Below, one piece after another: positions 24,538-38,350 of a stretch of DNA of 64,000 bases (position 1 is its first letter; every line of letters starts with the position of its first letter). The notes under the pieces were generated by a model. The model searched no databases. It saw only the letters and a program-made list of their open reading frames with translations, and was not told the origin of the DNA. The stretch is from the NCBI GenBank assembly GCA_036785325.1, contig JAXIVH010000010.1, positions 12,827,744 through 12,891,743 on the forward strand. The letters are read 5' to 3'. The position numbers and the translations under genes are program-made. This stretch comes from Urophycis tenuis. Lineage: Eukaryota > Chordata > Actinopteri > Gadiformes > Phycidae.

Positions 24538-27129
24538 ACTCTACTCCTTCAACTCCACCACCCCCCACCTCACCCTGCAGGCAAAAACCACTCCGGGTGC
24601 ATGTCAAAGATCACATGACAATAGGGATTCCTGACCCAGCCAGAGACTGGGAACGAGGAGAGCAAATTCAACCATGTCGCAGGCAGAGCCAAAGGCATTA
24701 GTCTAAAGGGCCCAGCGCTGGGCCCATTCAGCGTGGACACATTCAGACAGGACAGCATTCCTCGGAAAGTGCCAAGTTGTCTCAAAGCTACGATTCCCTT
24801 TCCAAATGCCGCACACTTCTCTTCCACCGAGATACAAAAAAAATAAATAATTGGGGACTGCTGACGTTCCTTGAAATGGATCCATTGCCAAAGGCATCAG
24901 ATTAGAAGCCATATAAATGAGATGCATATATATATTCATCATAAGAGCATTCTGGGTCAAAAAGGCTCAGCAAATAATGAGCTGTGTTTGTTTAAACTTG
25001 CCACCAGTTCAAACCGAATGGGTGGGGTTTCTAACCTACAGGTAAGTGTGGGAGATGATAAAAGAAAACGATTTCTATATTTAGGGTGTATTTAACTAGC
25101 ACTTTATCCACAGTATTGAACAAAGGTTGCTGACAGTGGCAAACTGCACAAACCATGAATGCAATGCAAACCTTTGTTCAACTCCAGTTGGACACTATGG
25201 CGTTGAGATGGCATTGATGCAGACTTTAAATTGCCATGTCTGGCGATCACAGTCGATCAAATATTAATGGACAGCATCTCATTTTCAACCCTATCATTTA
25301 GCAGCTGCACAACTCACCACAGACACTTTTACTAAATTAAATATAGGGTCTCTGGGAGTTTGACAAATAAATAATTAAACAACGGAAGAAGGTTTTCATT
25401 CAATTGCCCAGACCCTATTCATGGTGTTGATTACCAGATGGTGTAATTTCAATCCTTTCTCGTCAAATACTCTAGTGCAAAGGTAGCCTACTAACCTATA
25501 CACGCTTTACAATAGAGAGAACAATGTGAAATGCTGTACCACTGTACCCATAAGAAGGCAATTGCTGAGTTGATTCCAACCTCTAAGTTGCACACTTTGC
25601 ACACTAGTTGACTTTAATCTTCAGCTTCATAAAGAGTAACACAAATGGAGTGTACACATCTCAAGTTTGCGGACTTTGGACTTTGGAAAAACCCTGTTAA
25701 GTGACCACATAAACAGTATAACACTCTTATTCACGCATTATTCACCGTCCTCATTGAATCTGAAATCGCGTATAGCAAAAGCTGCAGGTTGAATGGCAAA
25801 CGTTGAATGGCAGATTTTAATCTGCAACTATTTCTGCGAAAATCTGACTCGCTCCGCAATGTTACATAATAAAGCAGACAATATGCACTTGCCAATGCGG
25901 CAACATGGGTCTTGCTGGAAATCACAGATTAGGCAACTTTGTTAAGAGAACAGAAGCCTACATAAATCATCTACAGTTTAGTAGTTGGCCATCGCTTACA
26001 ACATAGGCTACTAGTAGATACATAAACCCTGACAGGCATCGGCTTTAAACTTTTAATTCACATATTCCTTCGTTTTTTTTTTTTTTTTTTGTTTGCTGCA
26101 AAAGAGTCAACCCCTTACTGGCATCTGCAGACCCCCCGGCGAGAGTCACTCAACTCGCCGATTTCAGCGAAATAAGAGACACAAAGAATCATACATGCGA
26201 TCACATCAAGTCACATAGGACTATGTATTGCGTTATCCGCCAGCTTACCTTGCCATTGGGATGCTGCGGGACGACCGAGAGCCAGCAAGCAGCAAAGCAG
26301 GGGCCCGAGCCATGAGGGACACCTGCGGAAAGGTGCACCGGGATTAGTACCCTGACCAGCGGTGAACGCGTACAACTTGTTGGTCGCAAACTCATTTTAC
26401 CTCATTTTTCTATCGTGATTTTGCTGTGACCGTGGAGAGAGAATGCATGGAAGAGTTTGGGCAAAGAGAGGAAAAAAGTTTGGTAGGCTTCCTTTTGCTC
26501 CAGTGGTGCCGCGGCTGCGAGCTGCCGGAGAACAGCTGATGGGGACCAAGCGCTTTGCTGGGGACGCTGGAGGAGTGCAGCGAGGAGTGACCCACAGGGG
26601 CTGGGGGGGGGGGGGGGGGGGCGAGATTACCGCTGGGTCCTAAAGAGATCGCTTTACAGGATTTCCACTTCCCGTTTTAGAAATGCATGTAGGATAGTCC
26701 ATTTAACGTTCATATATAAGTGTAACTTTTTTTTCAATCATTATCCAATGTTGCATCTTATAGTAGCCTAATAAATCACGGCCCAAGCAAGTTTATAGTA
26801 TGCATATGATTAACAGAACAATATTTATTTCTATATTTTTAGAGATGTGTTAGGCTACAGACAATATTTATTTAGAAATTAAGTAGAACGTTTTCTCAAT
26901 AATGAATAACGATAAACTAGCCTACCTGATGTATATTTTTTAATGAGCAATGATTTTAGATCATGTTCATATAGGCCTAAAAATCTTAGTGTTAATTGGT
27001 TCACGTTGGTCTTGACATTTGGTCTAGACTGTTCATTCCTAATATTGTTTCTTTTGTGTTATGTAATGTAATGTAATGGAACTGTTCAGTTTATATTTTA
27101 AGACGGGCTCTTAACAGCATGATCTTCAT

Positions 27130-27130
<1 letters not shown>

Positions 27131-27188
<58 letters not shown>
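27131..27188 (+). repeat. (CA)n microsatellite
   Basis: A CA run with one TA interruption. Confidence 0.95.
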
Positions 27189-27191
<3 letters not shown>

Positions 27192-27550
27192 CTAGGCCTA
27201 CCTGTCGACCTGCCACAGCGCTGATAATGAAAAAGAACACACATCCAGTGTGAACTATGCAAACTCTGCTTTTCCACTGGAAAATCCCCTGCACACACTC
27301 ACACAATACAGCGCCTCTGTCCCCCCTCTCTCACTGCAGAGGGGTTTTGCAAGAATGAACTTGACATGGCATTGACTCCATTGTGCTGTGGCGAGGGGCT
27401 TGTTTGCCTGGGTCCGTCTCGACGAGAGGTAAGAGGAAGGTGAGATCCCGCCGGGCTAAGAGCTCAGTGAGCAGGGATAACAGCTCTTCAAACAACGCCA
27501 CAGACGTTTTTTTCTTTGTGGTGTGTTGTTTGCAGTTTGACACAGACTGG

Positions 27551-27551
<1 letters not shown>

Positions 27552-27643
<92 letters not shown>
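27552..27643 (+). repeat. (GT)n microsatellite
   Basis: An uninterrupted GT run of about 92 bp. Confidence 0.97.
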
Positions 27644-27644
<1 letters not shown>

Positions 27645-27956
27645 TCCTTGTCCGCAACACTGCTGTGCAACAAAGAAAAAAAAAGTTAACTAAAAAGTTG
27701 CACGCGTTGTATTTTATTGCCATGCGCCTTTTGATGTCTTTTTGTTTATTAAGGTATTGTTGTGGTTCTTCAGGGTGTGGGAGTGTACAGGGGAGAGAGA
27801 GAAGCAGGGACGAGGTCATCAAGGGTTCTGAACTGTGGATGGAGAGGTCATAGGAATAGGTCCACACTAACTGCCATCCATGACCAACCTCCACGGTGTG
27901 GTCTGTCTACTTTATCTCCTCCTAAAGTTATTGGCATTAAATCTGTTTATACTAGT

Positions 27957-27957
27957 A

Positions 27958-27995
<38 letters not shown>

Positions 27996-28100
27996 TATTA
28001 TTATTATTATTATTATAATTATAATAATAATAATAATTATTATAATAATGCATTTTATTTAAAGGTGCCTTTCAAAGCACTCAAGGACACCTTACATTTA
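27957..28100 (+). repeat. (TAA)n/(ATT)n microsatellite and flanking interspersed repeat
   Basis: About 93 bp of TAA/ATT units (27957-28049) is followed by gcattttatttaaaggtgcc and aagcactcaaggacacctta. That flank is a widespread fish interspersed repeat next to a TAA tail. Confidence 0.7.
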
Positions 28101-29830
28101 TAAACAACAGTAAGTACATTGAACAGTATCTACTTGTGTCATTTTTGGAGTCAGCAATTCCATAGAATGTGTTAACAAACAAATACGTCTAAGTCAAGCA
28201 CAACATGTGTCATATTCTGAAAAGACGACTGAAAGTTGAAAGTCACTGTGAAGCTACAGTATGTTGGCCTTGTTGCGGTACGTTGCAGATACACAGGATC
28301 GCCACCAGAGGGTAACGTTACTGCTCTTTTTAAAACCAGCGTGGAGTAAATGAAACACTCCACAACATCCCTGCGCTATGGTTCGATTGGATTGATATCA
28401 AGATTTAAAAAAAAAAAAATGATGTCATCCTCTGCTTGTTGAGAATTTTGAATTCAAGAATTGCATTGTGAAACAGGCATGGAATAAATTAAGTACAGCT
28501 TGGGATCTTTCACTTATCCATTTGTCTTAAAGAAACAGCACAATAAGATCTGTTAGTAGAAGTGGTACCAGTACTGGTAGTAGTAGTAGCCACATGTGGG
28601 CTACATCTGTACACATTCATATACGTGTCAAACCGCAAAAAAATAAATACTTGATTACAACATACGAAAACAAAATCAAAGTGTCCTAAATGAATCACAA
28701 ATTAATCTTGTTTGTGATGGACAGAGAGCATTTTTTTCACTAGTGTTGAGTGTGTCCAAATCACAAGAATAGGCCTAAAATAATGTAAATCTGAAAGGAT
28801 TGTTGGTTGATAAATTTAACATTAGATTGTGGTGTGTGTGTGTGTGTTCTCGCTGCAGGCCTTCAGGTCACTGTCTCAACACGTCCACAGCACTCAGGAA
28901 GTCTGTTTCCTTCACATTCCTCAGTCAGGGGGATAGAAAGGCAAAATGCTCCTTCAAATGTGGTAATTCTACCCTATACAGTGGTTCTTTCAAGCACTGC
29001 ATATACCTGCGGAGTTTACCTGAGGAACCCCCGTCCATTGACATCCAACACTATTCCTCCCTGTCCTACATAACATCTCTTCGGGGAAGAGAATACTTAG
29101 CTTTGTCTTTGTTGTTTTTATTTGACAGTTATTATGACAACCTACACAATATTGCAAACCAAGTAGTTAGGCAATCTAAACAAAAGCGAGGACCTGTATT
29201 TTAATTGGAAGGTAAATAGTGAGTTTAGCTGTCTAAGTGCCCTTTATATTGTTGCTCAAGCCCTCAATTTGGCTCCATTTTGTAGTTTATAGACTTTGGG
29301 CAAGGAGCAAGCACTCTCCTCTGACTCACCATTCCAGGCAAAGTATACAGCACACTTGGTGTGGGATAGCACTACTAATAATACAACATGGTACTAATTT
29401 TTTGAATTGATAGCTTGAACCGTTGAAAAATAACGGTTACATTTTTGCGCTACTTTCCCGGTCAAAGGAGAAGGGAACTTGGCTCTTCCCCTCCCTCTCT
29501 AAACTATAAAGTGGCTAGCCATGTATATAACCAAATACAGCTTCAATAAAAGTAAATAAAGATTAACACACACAGCATCTAAGATATTAACAACACGATA
29601 TAAGGTCACGCACGGCAAGACATTTATACACGAGAAAGTGTCATGCTGTCATTACTTAAAATAACCTTACGACCTCAAGAGGATTTCATAGGACATTGGA
29701 CCCTGGGCAATATTCCTAATAAATTCCTTTCTTAAGTCTACAACATAAATTGTAGCGCTGACTATCCCAACTTTAAGGTGAGGCATTTAGGGTCAGAGAT
29801 GGAGAGCCACAGCAAGAGAGAGAGCCACAG

Positions 29831-29832
<2 letters not shown>

Positions 29833-29893
<61 letters not shown>
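29833..29893 (+). repeat. (GA)n microsatellite
   Basis: A GA run of about 60 bp preceded by two copies of agagccacagcaag. Confidence 0.95.
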
Positions 29894-29895
<2 letters not shown>

Positions 29896-30149
29896 ATTAC
29901 CAAACCCACAAAAACATATACACCTGATTCAGTTCACGTAAACATTGTACACCACATCCTTTCAAAATTCTTTCAAAACAAAACTCAATTCATCGAGTAC
30001 AACATGCATACAACATGATGTGTGAGTGTTTGTAGAAGTTGCGTGATATGTGATAGAACTCTTCCAACTTCCACGGCTTTAAGAAACTTTATTGTGCAGC
30101 ACCTGTCAATCATTTTCGTCATCACTCGGATGCAACTTTTTCTGCTTTT

Positions 30150-30222
30150 CTTGTCCTTAGACTCTCATGCAAGTCGCTTCGGATAAAACCGTCTGCTAAA
30201 TAAATAGATGTAAATGTAATGA
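30150..30222 (+). mobile_element. SINE 3' tail fragment
   Basis: The stretch gcaagtcgcttcggataaaa, then cgtctgctaaataaatagat and gtaaatgtaatg, is the conserved 3' end of a common teleost SINE. No head is seen. Confidence 0.6.
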
Positions 30223-30476
30223 TCCGACAACAGGCGCCAATATTTCCCCTCACACCTCACGGAGGAGCACAAAGCATTTCCTAACCCGCCGGCCCTTTGC
30301 AGAGGTCTGGGCCGCGATCACATTACCTCCAACAGCTGAAATCAGAGAGGAGAGGGTTGGCGAGTTTGTAAGACATGAGCATCTAAACAGCTGAAGGGCC
30401 GACGCTGCCCACACATATAGGACCATACACACCCACACACCTCCTCACACACACACGTATAGGGCCTGGCTCTCAC

Positions 30477-30477
<1 letters not shown>

Positions 30478-30545
<68 letters not shown>

Positions 30546-30633
30546 GACCAGCAACTCTTAAGACGATACAGACTCAGAGTCACACATTCACACAGTCTAC
30601 CACGCATTTGTGCATAAGCACATACACACGCAC

Positions 30634-30704
<71 letters not shown>
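30478..30704 (+). repeat. Two (CA)n microsatellites
   Basis: CA runs at 30478-30541 and 30636-30704 flank a 94-bp spacer that also carries short CA pieces. Confidence 0.95.
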
Positions 30705-30706
<2 letters not shown>

Positions 30707-33699
30707 ATCTCTTCCTCACACACTTGCACACACACTGTGAAGAACCCAGGCGTACGTGTCTGCTGTCCCCTTACATGACCAGGGGGGGTTGGAGACCACA
30801 AAACACTGCTAGCTACATGCTATTTTCTCAAGTTAAGAACACCATTGAAAAATGTGGTAGACATTGAAACAAGTATATTCATAGTGCTGTCGTTCTAAAT
30901 ATATTTCCTTGTGGTACACGATTCATGTGAATTAAGATGTGATGTTATACTCCTTGGAAGCAGTGACTGAATGTAACGCTAGATAACAATAACCTTCACA
31001 AGACCTTTGTTACATATGAAGGACATGCACAGTCGTCAATGTTGTGATAATCTGTCAACTTTTCCATTCACGTTCTTTCTATCTCATCTTTCCCAGCGTC
31101 CTAATTTCAGATCTGTATCTCTATGGACACTGTAACCTTTCAACCATAGTGTGTTGTGTCGTGTGTAATGTATGAATTATTCTACTAGTCTTTCAGAAGA
31201 CTTGGTATGTGTGAGTCTGCTTTGGAGTTGGTGTTTGGTGCTTGCTTTTCACACATGCTAGTAAGCCAATACTACAATGACTCAAAGCGTGGAGAATGGA
31301 TTCTGCCCGGCAGCCATGTTTGATGTACCGTCAACTAAACTCCATCCCTGGCTAAACAGTGAAAAATATGTAAATACAAATGTACCTTTACTTCTTGAAG
31401 AACTCATCTGACACAAGCAGGTCCTGGACCTGGTTTTCACTGTCCACTCCTGGTATCCTTATCTCTCGACAAAAGTCCCAGACAAAACTCTGTATTTGCA
31501 TTTACTTTTTAATCTGTCACTTGTATCTATGTGGCTGGTTAACAAGAGTTCTCTAGGCTAGTAGTATGACAGTGAGATGAAGTTTCTAATCCAATCAAAA
31601 GGCAAATTGAATACAGGAAATGCAGTATGGGAAACAGTTTCTCCTTTTTTCCGAGGGGTCAAAGTTGACAAGTTGAGGTGCACAAAGCACACCATGGAGA
31701 ATTTAAATAAAAAAGACTAAGTACAGAATGAATTGTCTGTCTGCCATATGTTCTGCATCTAACTGTGGATAAGTACCTAAGAAGTAGGGCCTATCAATTA
31801 ATAATATATGGAAACAAATCTATTTTATTTTACATGCGTTTTCAACCTGGCATAGCAGATAATCAGAGAGTAAATGTGAAAGTTTATTATAATAAATATA
31901 CCTATGCCTAAAGCCTATGAGTATGAATAAAGTATTTCCATTATTTATTAACTCTTCACTATTGATCAAGATATACTTTTTTAATGTTTGTGTGATTCCA
32001 GTGAACTCACTTGCAACATGCACCATGCACTTTATTTGCAGATGACTTTTGGGGATTTCAAAATTGACCTCTGCCTTAGCCTGTCCAATCCTTTTGTGAT
32101 CGATACATCTTGCTCCCATACCACGAAGACTCAATTCTGCTTAAAAAATTACAAAACGTAAGGGGGGGATGGACGTCAAAGATGCGTAGAGCCTAGAAGC
32201 CTTGCCTTCTTCTTAGGTTTTTATTGCAAGGTCTCAAGTAAACTAAGCAGCCTGCCCTGAGCCCAGTCATCCATAGCTTTTTTTAGCCATCGCTACCAAG
32301 TGAATGGGAGAGCCTGGCTTATCCTTGCTGCTGTCATCGAGGCGACCGGTATTTTTAGGGGACTGCGGCAGCTGCAAAAGCACTTATCGGTCTTCCACGA
32401 ACAATGACACTTGGGGTGTCTCACGGCAGAGCGCCACACAGATTGGGGGGGACCGCGCCGAACTTGTAGCCGTCCTTAAACCCCAAAAAACAACAAAAGT
32501 TTGGCTCTGACACGCAAAGTCATTACGAGAGAATACCAAAAAAATGCGCCGGCAAAGCGCGTGGGACATTTGAACAGGATTTATTTCACGCGGCATGCCA
32601 CAGCAAGGCGTCAGAGGGCCCTGGCCATTGAAGACGAGCAACGTTGATTTCTTAGCTTGAAGACAATTTCTGCGAGTGCGGAATGTATGTCAACGTTGTC
32701 GTTCCTGGACGCCGACGCGAGGTAGGTCATGTGAGGGATACATGGCCCGACTTCACGAGGGGGCAAAGGTCGTTCCAATTAAATGAGACGAGTAAACACG
32801 AGGGGCAATCCCAACACCCCTCTTTAAAACCTCCTGGGGAATATTTAAACTACTTTCAACGCATTGACCTCACAGATTTTCGTCTAATGACACGTGTCCA
32901 AAATGTGTGCGGGCACCATGAGAAAATTTGTCTAAAAAATAACGAGTTGAATTGTGGATAGTTTATGAGTTATACAAGTTTAAGTGTGGTTTGGCCACAG
33001 GATATGAAGTATTTCTTCAACATTTTAAATAACCAAATAACATGAAAATTATAGAAAACACTGCCTCCATGGGTTATTTAGCTTGAACTCAATAATGAAT
33101 GAAGCAGTGTAAGTATATTATTGAAGTGTATTACCATAAAATAAAAACAATGATATGTCATTATGACTCTTACTGTTAACTCTTATGTTATTTTTATATG
33201 TACAAGTTTACTTTTTTTTTAAAGACATTATTGTAATACATTATTTCTAAACTGTTGGATACTGAAATCTGTCCTATGGCTGAGTGACCCAAGTGTTGAG
33301 AGAATATTTAATATCAGGGGAATTTTATGTTTAGGGTTAATGGCCTTTGAATACACTTCAAAGGTAATTTTAAACACACTTTAAAATCTTTGCGATTTGC
33401 AGTCCGGGTTCCACACTTTGTCACCAGTCCGTATTGCCCACACATGTCTGTGTTGTAGTTGGCCAGCTCAACCACCAGCGCTAACCTCAGCTGAGAGATT
33501 TGTAAGATAAATATAATGAAACCCAAAACCAATAGTATAAGGTTGAAGTGTCTAACTGCAGTATTGGCCAAACTACCTTGCACTAATCCAACTTTAACTC
33601 TGATGTTCTGAGGCTTTACTGTGCCTTTAACTGGCATTTTGAATTGGAATTTGTTGCCGATGGCAACCAACAAACATGGTGGGATGGAGGCTGTCATTT

Positions 33700-34165
33700 G
33701 GACTGTAAAGTCTCTGCATGGTCACTGTATGGTCTTTATAAGGTCTCTGTAAGGTCAGTTTAGGGTCTCACCATCATCCCTCACTGTATGGTCTCCATAA
33801 AGTACTGTATATGTATCGTCACCCCATGGTCTCCATTAGATCTCTGTATGGTTGTGATATATTCTCAGTTTGGTCATTGTAAGGTTGCTGTCATGTTTCT
33901 GTGAGGTCTTTATAAACTCTCTGTATGGTCGCTGTAAGGGCTCTGTAACGTCACTATTGGATATATGAGGTCTTTGTTTGGTCACTGTAGAGTTTATAAT
34001 GTCTTTGTATGGTTCCTGTAAGGGTTCTCCTTGGTCCTCATAGAGTCTCTATGTAGAGTTTGGGAAGCCTGCTGTAACATCTTTGCAGTCTCTCTGCTTG
34101 TAGTCTTGTGGTAGTGGTCTGTAAGGCATTGATATGGTCTCCAAGATCTCTGTAAGATCTGCTGT
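33700..34165 (+). repeat. Degenerate minisatellite upstream of obsl1
   Basis: About 460 bp of imperfect units related to ggtctctgtatggtcactgt occurs in many variants (ggtctctgtaagg, ggtctttataagg, ggtcgctgtaagg). The period is roughly 12-14 bases and irregular. It ends about 60 bp before a (CA)n tract. Confidence 0.7.
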
Positions 34166-34225
34166 GAGTTTCGTCAGTGTTTGTGTGAGCATGTGGGGTT
34201 CACAGCGTTCTTTGTGATACCTGAG

Positions 34226-34234
34226 ACACACACA

Positions 34235-34298
<64 letters not shown>

Positions 34299-34315
34299 CA
34301 CACATGCACACACAC
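34226..34315 (+). repeat. (CA)n microsatellite upstream of obsl1
   Basis: A CA run with TA and GC interruptions, about 600 bp before obsl1 exon 1. Confidence 0.95.
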
Positions 34316-34890
34316 GCCTTTGCAGGTCTTTTTTTAGTGTGCACTATATTAAGCACTTTCCCATTGAAATACGGCACCAGCTGTGTTGCCTATCTGTGTT
34401 GTGGCTGCTGTTAGGACCAAGCCGCACCCCTACACCCACTACTATCCCCCAACCCTAACGGAGCTGGGCCAGTGTTTTCCTTGTTTTCTTACACAGCAAG
34501 ATCAAAGGAAATGAACGCTGTCCACGTCAAAACACATTCACATGGACTAAGCATTACATGTGGTATAGATAGAGTAAATGTAGATCATAGAGCCTTCTTT
34601 ACCATGGATTTTAACACTCTAAAAACTAAACCGTTCTCGTGATGGGAACTTTACTAGAACTCTTGGTGATAGAGCTGCTTTTTCATGGCCTTTTTTGTGT
34701 GCCATGGACAGTGGGTTGAAGGAGAGAGGGAAAGACATCTGGCATAAGGACTCAGGTCAGAATAGAACCTTGTATTGGTGTCTTGCCTACACGGTAAACA
34801 ACAAACCGGTGGGCTGAGCCAAATTATTTTACCCCCATTCGAAGTAAACATGTCCTGTCTTGATTACACTTTTTGATCCTTTTGCCTCAG

Positions 34891-34991
34891 ACACTTGCAC
34901 TGTGCAGTCCCCCCCACGTCCCAGACAGTCCCACCCCAGCGTTGGCAGTGAGCGACTGAGCCGCTGAGCCGAGGCCGGCCCTGGAGCAGAC
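34891..34991 (+). other. obsl1: 5' untranslated part of obsl1 exon 1 and start context
   Basis: A splice-acceptor-like sequence, ttttgcctcag, ends at 34890, so this may be the second exon of the transcript with a non-coding exon further upstream; a transcription start inside this stretch is the alternative. An in-frame TGA at 34965-34967 lies 27 nt before the ATG at 34992, which closes the frame upstream. The ATG has G at -3 and G at +4, a good Kozak context. No TATA box or clear muscle enhancer motif was seen. Confidence 0.55.
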
Positions 34992-37900
34992 ATGGACGTC
35001 TTCGGCGGAGCGCCCCGCTTCCTGGCCTACCCGAGGCCGGTGGTGGTGCAGAGCGGCACCGACGCCGTCCTGAAGTGCCAGATCGGCGGAGACCCCCGGC
35101 CCGCCGTCATCTGGGAGAGCAACAGCCTGAAGATCGACCCGCAAGGCCGCTACCGCGTGTTTGAGGACGGCAACGTCTACAACCTCATCATCTCGTCGGT
35201 GACGTCCGACGACAGCGGGCAGTACATCTGCAAGGCCAAGAACAGCATCGGGGAGACGTACGCGGCCGCCACGTTGAAGGTGGAGGGCGAGGCCCAGGAG
35301 CTGGAGGTCCGGGAGGAGAACAAGCCCCGGTTCCTCATCAAGCCCCTCTCCACCCGCGTCGGCCGCGGGGACGACGCGGTCTTCTCCTGCAAGCTGTGGG
35401 GGAACCCGAGGCCCGAGGTGGTCTGGGAGAAGGACGGACGTAAGCTCCATGAGATCTTCGAGAGCGCACACTTTAGCGTGGGCTGCCAAGATGGCGGCTG
35501 GTTCCAGCTGAAGATCTTCAAGACGCGCGCCCCCGACGGCGGCGTGTACACGTGCAAGGCCAGGAATGACTTTGGCGAGGGTCTGGCGGGCGCGGTGTTG
35601 CTGGTGGACGCGGGCCCGGGGCACGAAGACGACGGGAATCGGAACGGGTACAACAACGGCCACTGGAAGGCCCACCAGGGCAAGCAGAGGAGCGGCAGGC
35701 TGATGTCCAATAGACTCCGAGACGACGGCATGGCCAAGTCCACCAAAGTAAAGATGTTTGCGGTGACGGAGGGCAAGCACGCTAAGTTTCGCTGCTTTGT
35801 GACGGGAAAACCAAAGCCGGAGATTATATGGAGGAAGGATGGTAGGCTCATTCTCTCTGGGAGGCGTTACTTGTGTTACGAGGATAGAGAGGGATATTTC
35901 ACTCTGAAAGTGCTGTACTGTAAGCAGAAGGACAATGGAGTTTATGTTTGCGCTGCGTCCAATACTGCAGGACAAACGCTCAGCGCTGTACATTTGTCTG
36001 TGAAGGGTAAGTGAGAAGTTTATCTGGAAGGTATTGCTGCTGTTGTTGTTGTTGTTGTTGTTGGTGCTGACACAAACCCCTTGCTTGGAAGTGAAATAAC
36101 ATATTTTATATATTCAATACATTACGATGGAATAACGTAATCAAAATGCACAGAATTAAAAAAAAAGATATTAATTACCATAACCCCCAGTACTAACCAC
36201 TGTATTTTCAAGAGTTTCTAATCTTTCTCTTTGAATGCCATATCCATTTCCAATTTAGTATGCTTCTTCTACAAGTGATAGAACCGTCTAAATATCTGTC
36301 ACATGAAATGTCAAAGTGGTCCAAGTTCATCAGCTGAAGGGGGGATTCCAATCGCTATGGATACCAATGTCTGCTAAGTCACTTAGCTTGTGAAAGTTCT
36401 AGGGGAGAGGGGAACCATGTGATTGAGATCTCAGGGGAATGGGATCCGATTTCTCCTCGGGATGCAGTCCAGGCCATACCAACAGAAAGCATTGTATCTG
36501 TAATTGGACAGCCCCCTGTACACAGATAAATAGGTGTGGTTTGGTTTGAACCTTGATTAAAGGTCCACTGACCTTTAATCAGTCTATGGATGCAACAATC
36601 AGTGATTATAATCAATTAGTTGAACAATTAGTAGAACATTTTCATAATAGATCGCTAAGTGATTTATAGTACTACCCTATAGTTGAACTGCTTATAAGTA
36701 CAAATACAAACAGTCAAACTCAAATATCTGGTTCATGGATCATTATGAACAGAATACTTTTGTTTTTCTTGACTAGTCATATAAAGAATGCACATTTAAG
36801 ACATTACTTTCGACTCTTGTGATGGCATTTGCTATAATTCAAATGAAATTAAATGATTATTCAAGCAATCAAAAAATAATTGTTAAATGAATCGACTTAT
36901 AACAAGAGAAACAACAAAACAAGAACAAGAAATTAAATTAATTTAAATTAACAATACAGATCAGAATCCCAGAGATATTGAGATATATAGAGGTGATGCT
37001 ATTGAAACGTAGATTTGATCAAAGAACCTTCTAAGAAAGTCTTTCAAGTTCAAACAATCATGGATCGTATGATTCAGAGCTAATTTCAACCACTATGGTT
37101 GGATAACAAACCGAAAGTTGGACCGTTGGAACGTTGGTTTCTAAATGCAGTCAACATTCTTTTGTTTACAGCGGTCTGGTGCTGTCCATTGGTGTCAGTT
37201 ACAAACAGTTTATTTCCTAGCTAACACTTGAGTGTGTTAATGATGTTTTCATACCTCAGCCTCAAATAAGCAACCTCTCACGATTTCTCCCATCTCGTTT
37301 GCTGTAATATTTATGACGGAATACATCAGACACAGTCCGGTGAGCTGTAAAGCCATTGAAGTGTTTTGATGGCACTCACTCATTCAGAATAGCATTTAAT
37401 ATTGTATTAGGTCTACAAACAATTGTGTTCATTATGTCATTATGTAGAGGTAAATCAATTTCATGAAATATATTTTATTTTTATAAAATATTTTTATAAT
37501 TTTATAAAGTACTTCTAACAAATAATAAAAACTACTTTTTTTGCAGAATTGAGAAGAATTGTTGATATTTAAACGTATTTAATAATATACATTATAACAT
37601 AGTACTATCAATAGATGTACATGTCGTTACACCAATAGGCGTAGCAATTTTCGTTTCTGGCAATGGAAACAGCAACAGTTGTGATGCGATGTGTGATAGT
37701 GAATTGTGTGTTGTTCATTACAGTCATAAAGTATATATATATATATATAAGGATACATAATAGCAGTGTGCCCAGTGTATCAGTGGTATGTTTGCCTCCC
37801 AGCAAAAGGGTTCTGGTTTTGAACCCCAAGATGTCCTTACCCCTACCTGCTCCTCGATGACATCACTTTGTCAGATAAAGATGGATAAAAGTGACTTGTA

Positions 37901-38308
37901 TTTACGAGTCGCCTAAAATACTGCCAATGACTAATTCAAAAAGGGTAAACAGTCTCCAAATAAAACAACATATTCTTACCCCAAAACCTGTGTGTTTGCT
38001 CCTTGCCTCCCCTCCTTCAGAGCCTCCAGTGAGGTTCAAGCAGCCGCTCATCGACCAGGAGGTGTGGGAGCGGGACCTGGCCGTGCTGGAGTGCGAGGTC
38101 CCAGAGGACTCGGTGCCCATCACCTGGTACCTGGAAGACCGCCGGCTCCAGCCGGGCGCCAAGTACGGCATGGAGGAGTGGGGCACCAAGAGGCGCCTCA
38201 CCATCAGAGACATTGGAGTGGACGACGACGGCATCTACCTTTGTGAGATGCCAGATGGGGGCAGGAGCATCGCAGAGGTGGCTGTGAAAGGTAACTCAGC
38301 AGATGTAT

Positions 38309-38350
<42 letters not shown>

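Larger units (their letters stand above)
24541..34225. other. Non-coding DNA, upstream part 4
   Basis: No gene is supported. 24600-26100 and 26640-27100 are AT-rich unique sequence. 26130-26640 is richer in CpG and has a T-run before it (26074-26091). 28100-29800 and 30720-33700 are unique apart from listed repeats. A non-coding first exon of obsl1 could lie anywhere here but cannot be identified. Confidence 0.6.

Noticed and set aside
28800..29204. 134-residue plus-strand frame
   Set aside because: No recognisable domain. It starts in a small GT repeat, has no splice context and ends in AT-rich sequence.
34887..35993. 368-residue open frame on the minus strand over obsl1 exon 1
   Set aside because: It is a shadow of a GC-rich coding exon. 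The plus strand has clear Ig domains with correct splice sites, and the antisense protein has no recognisable domain.
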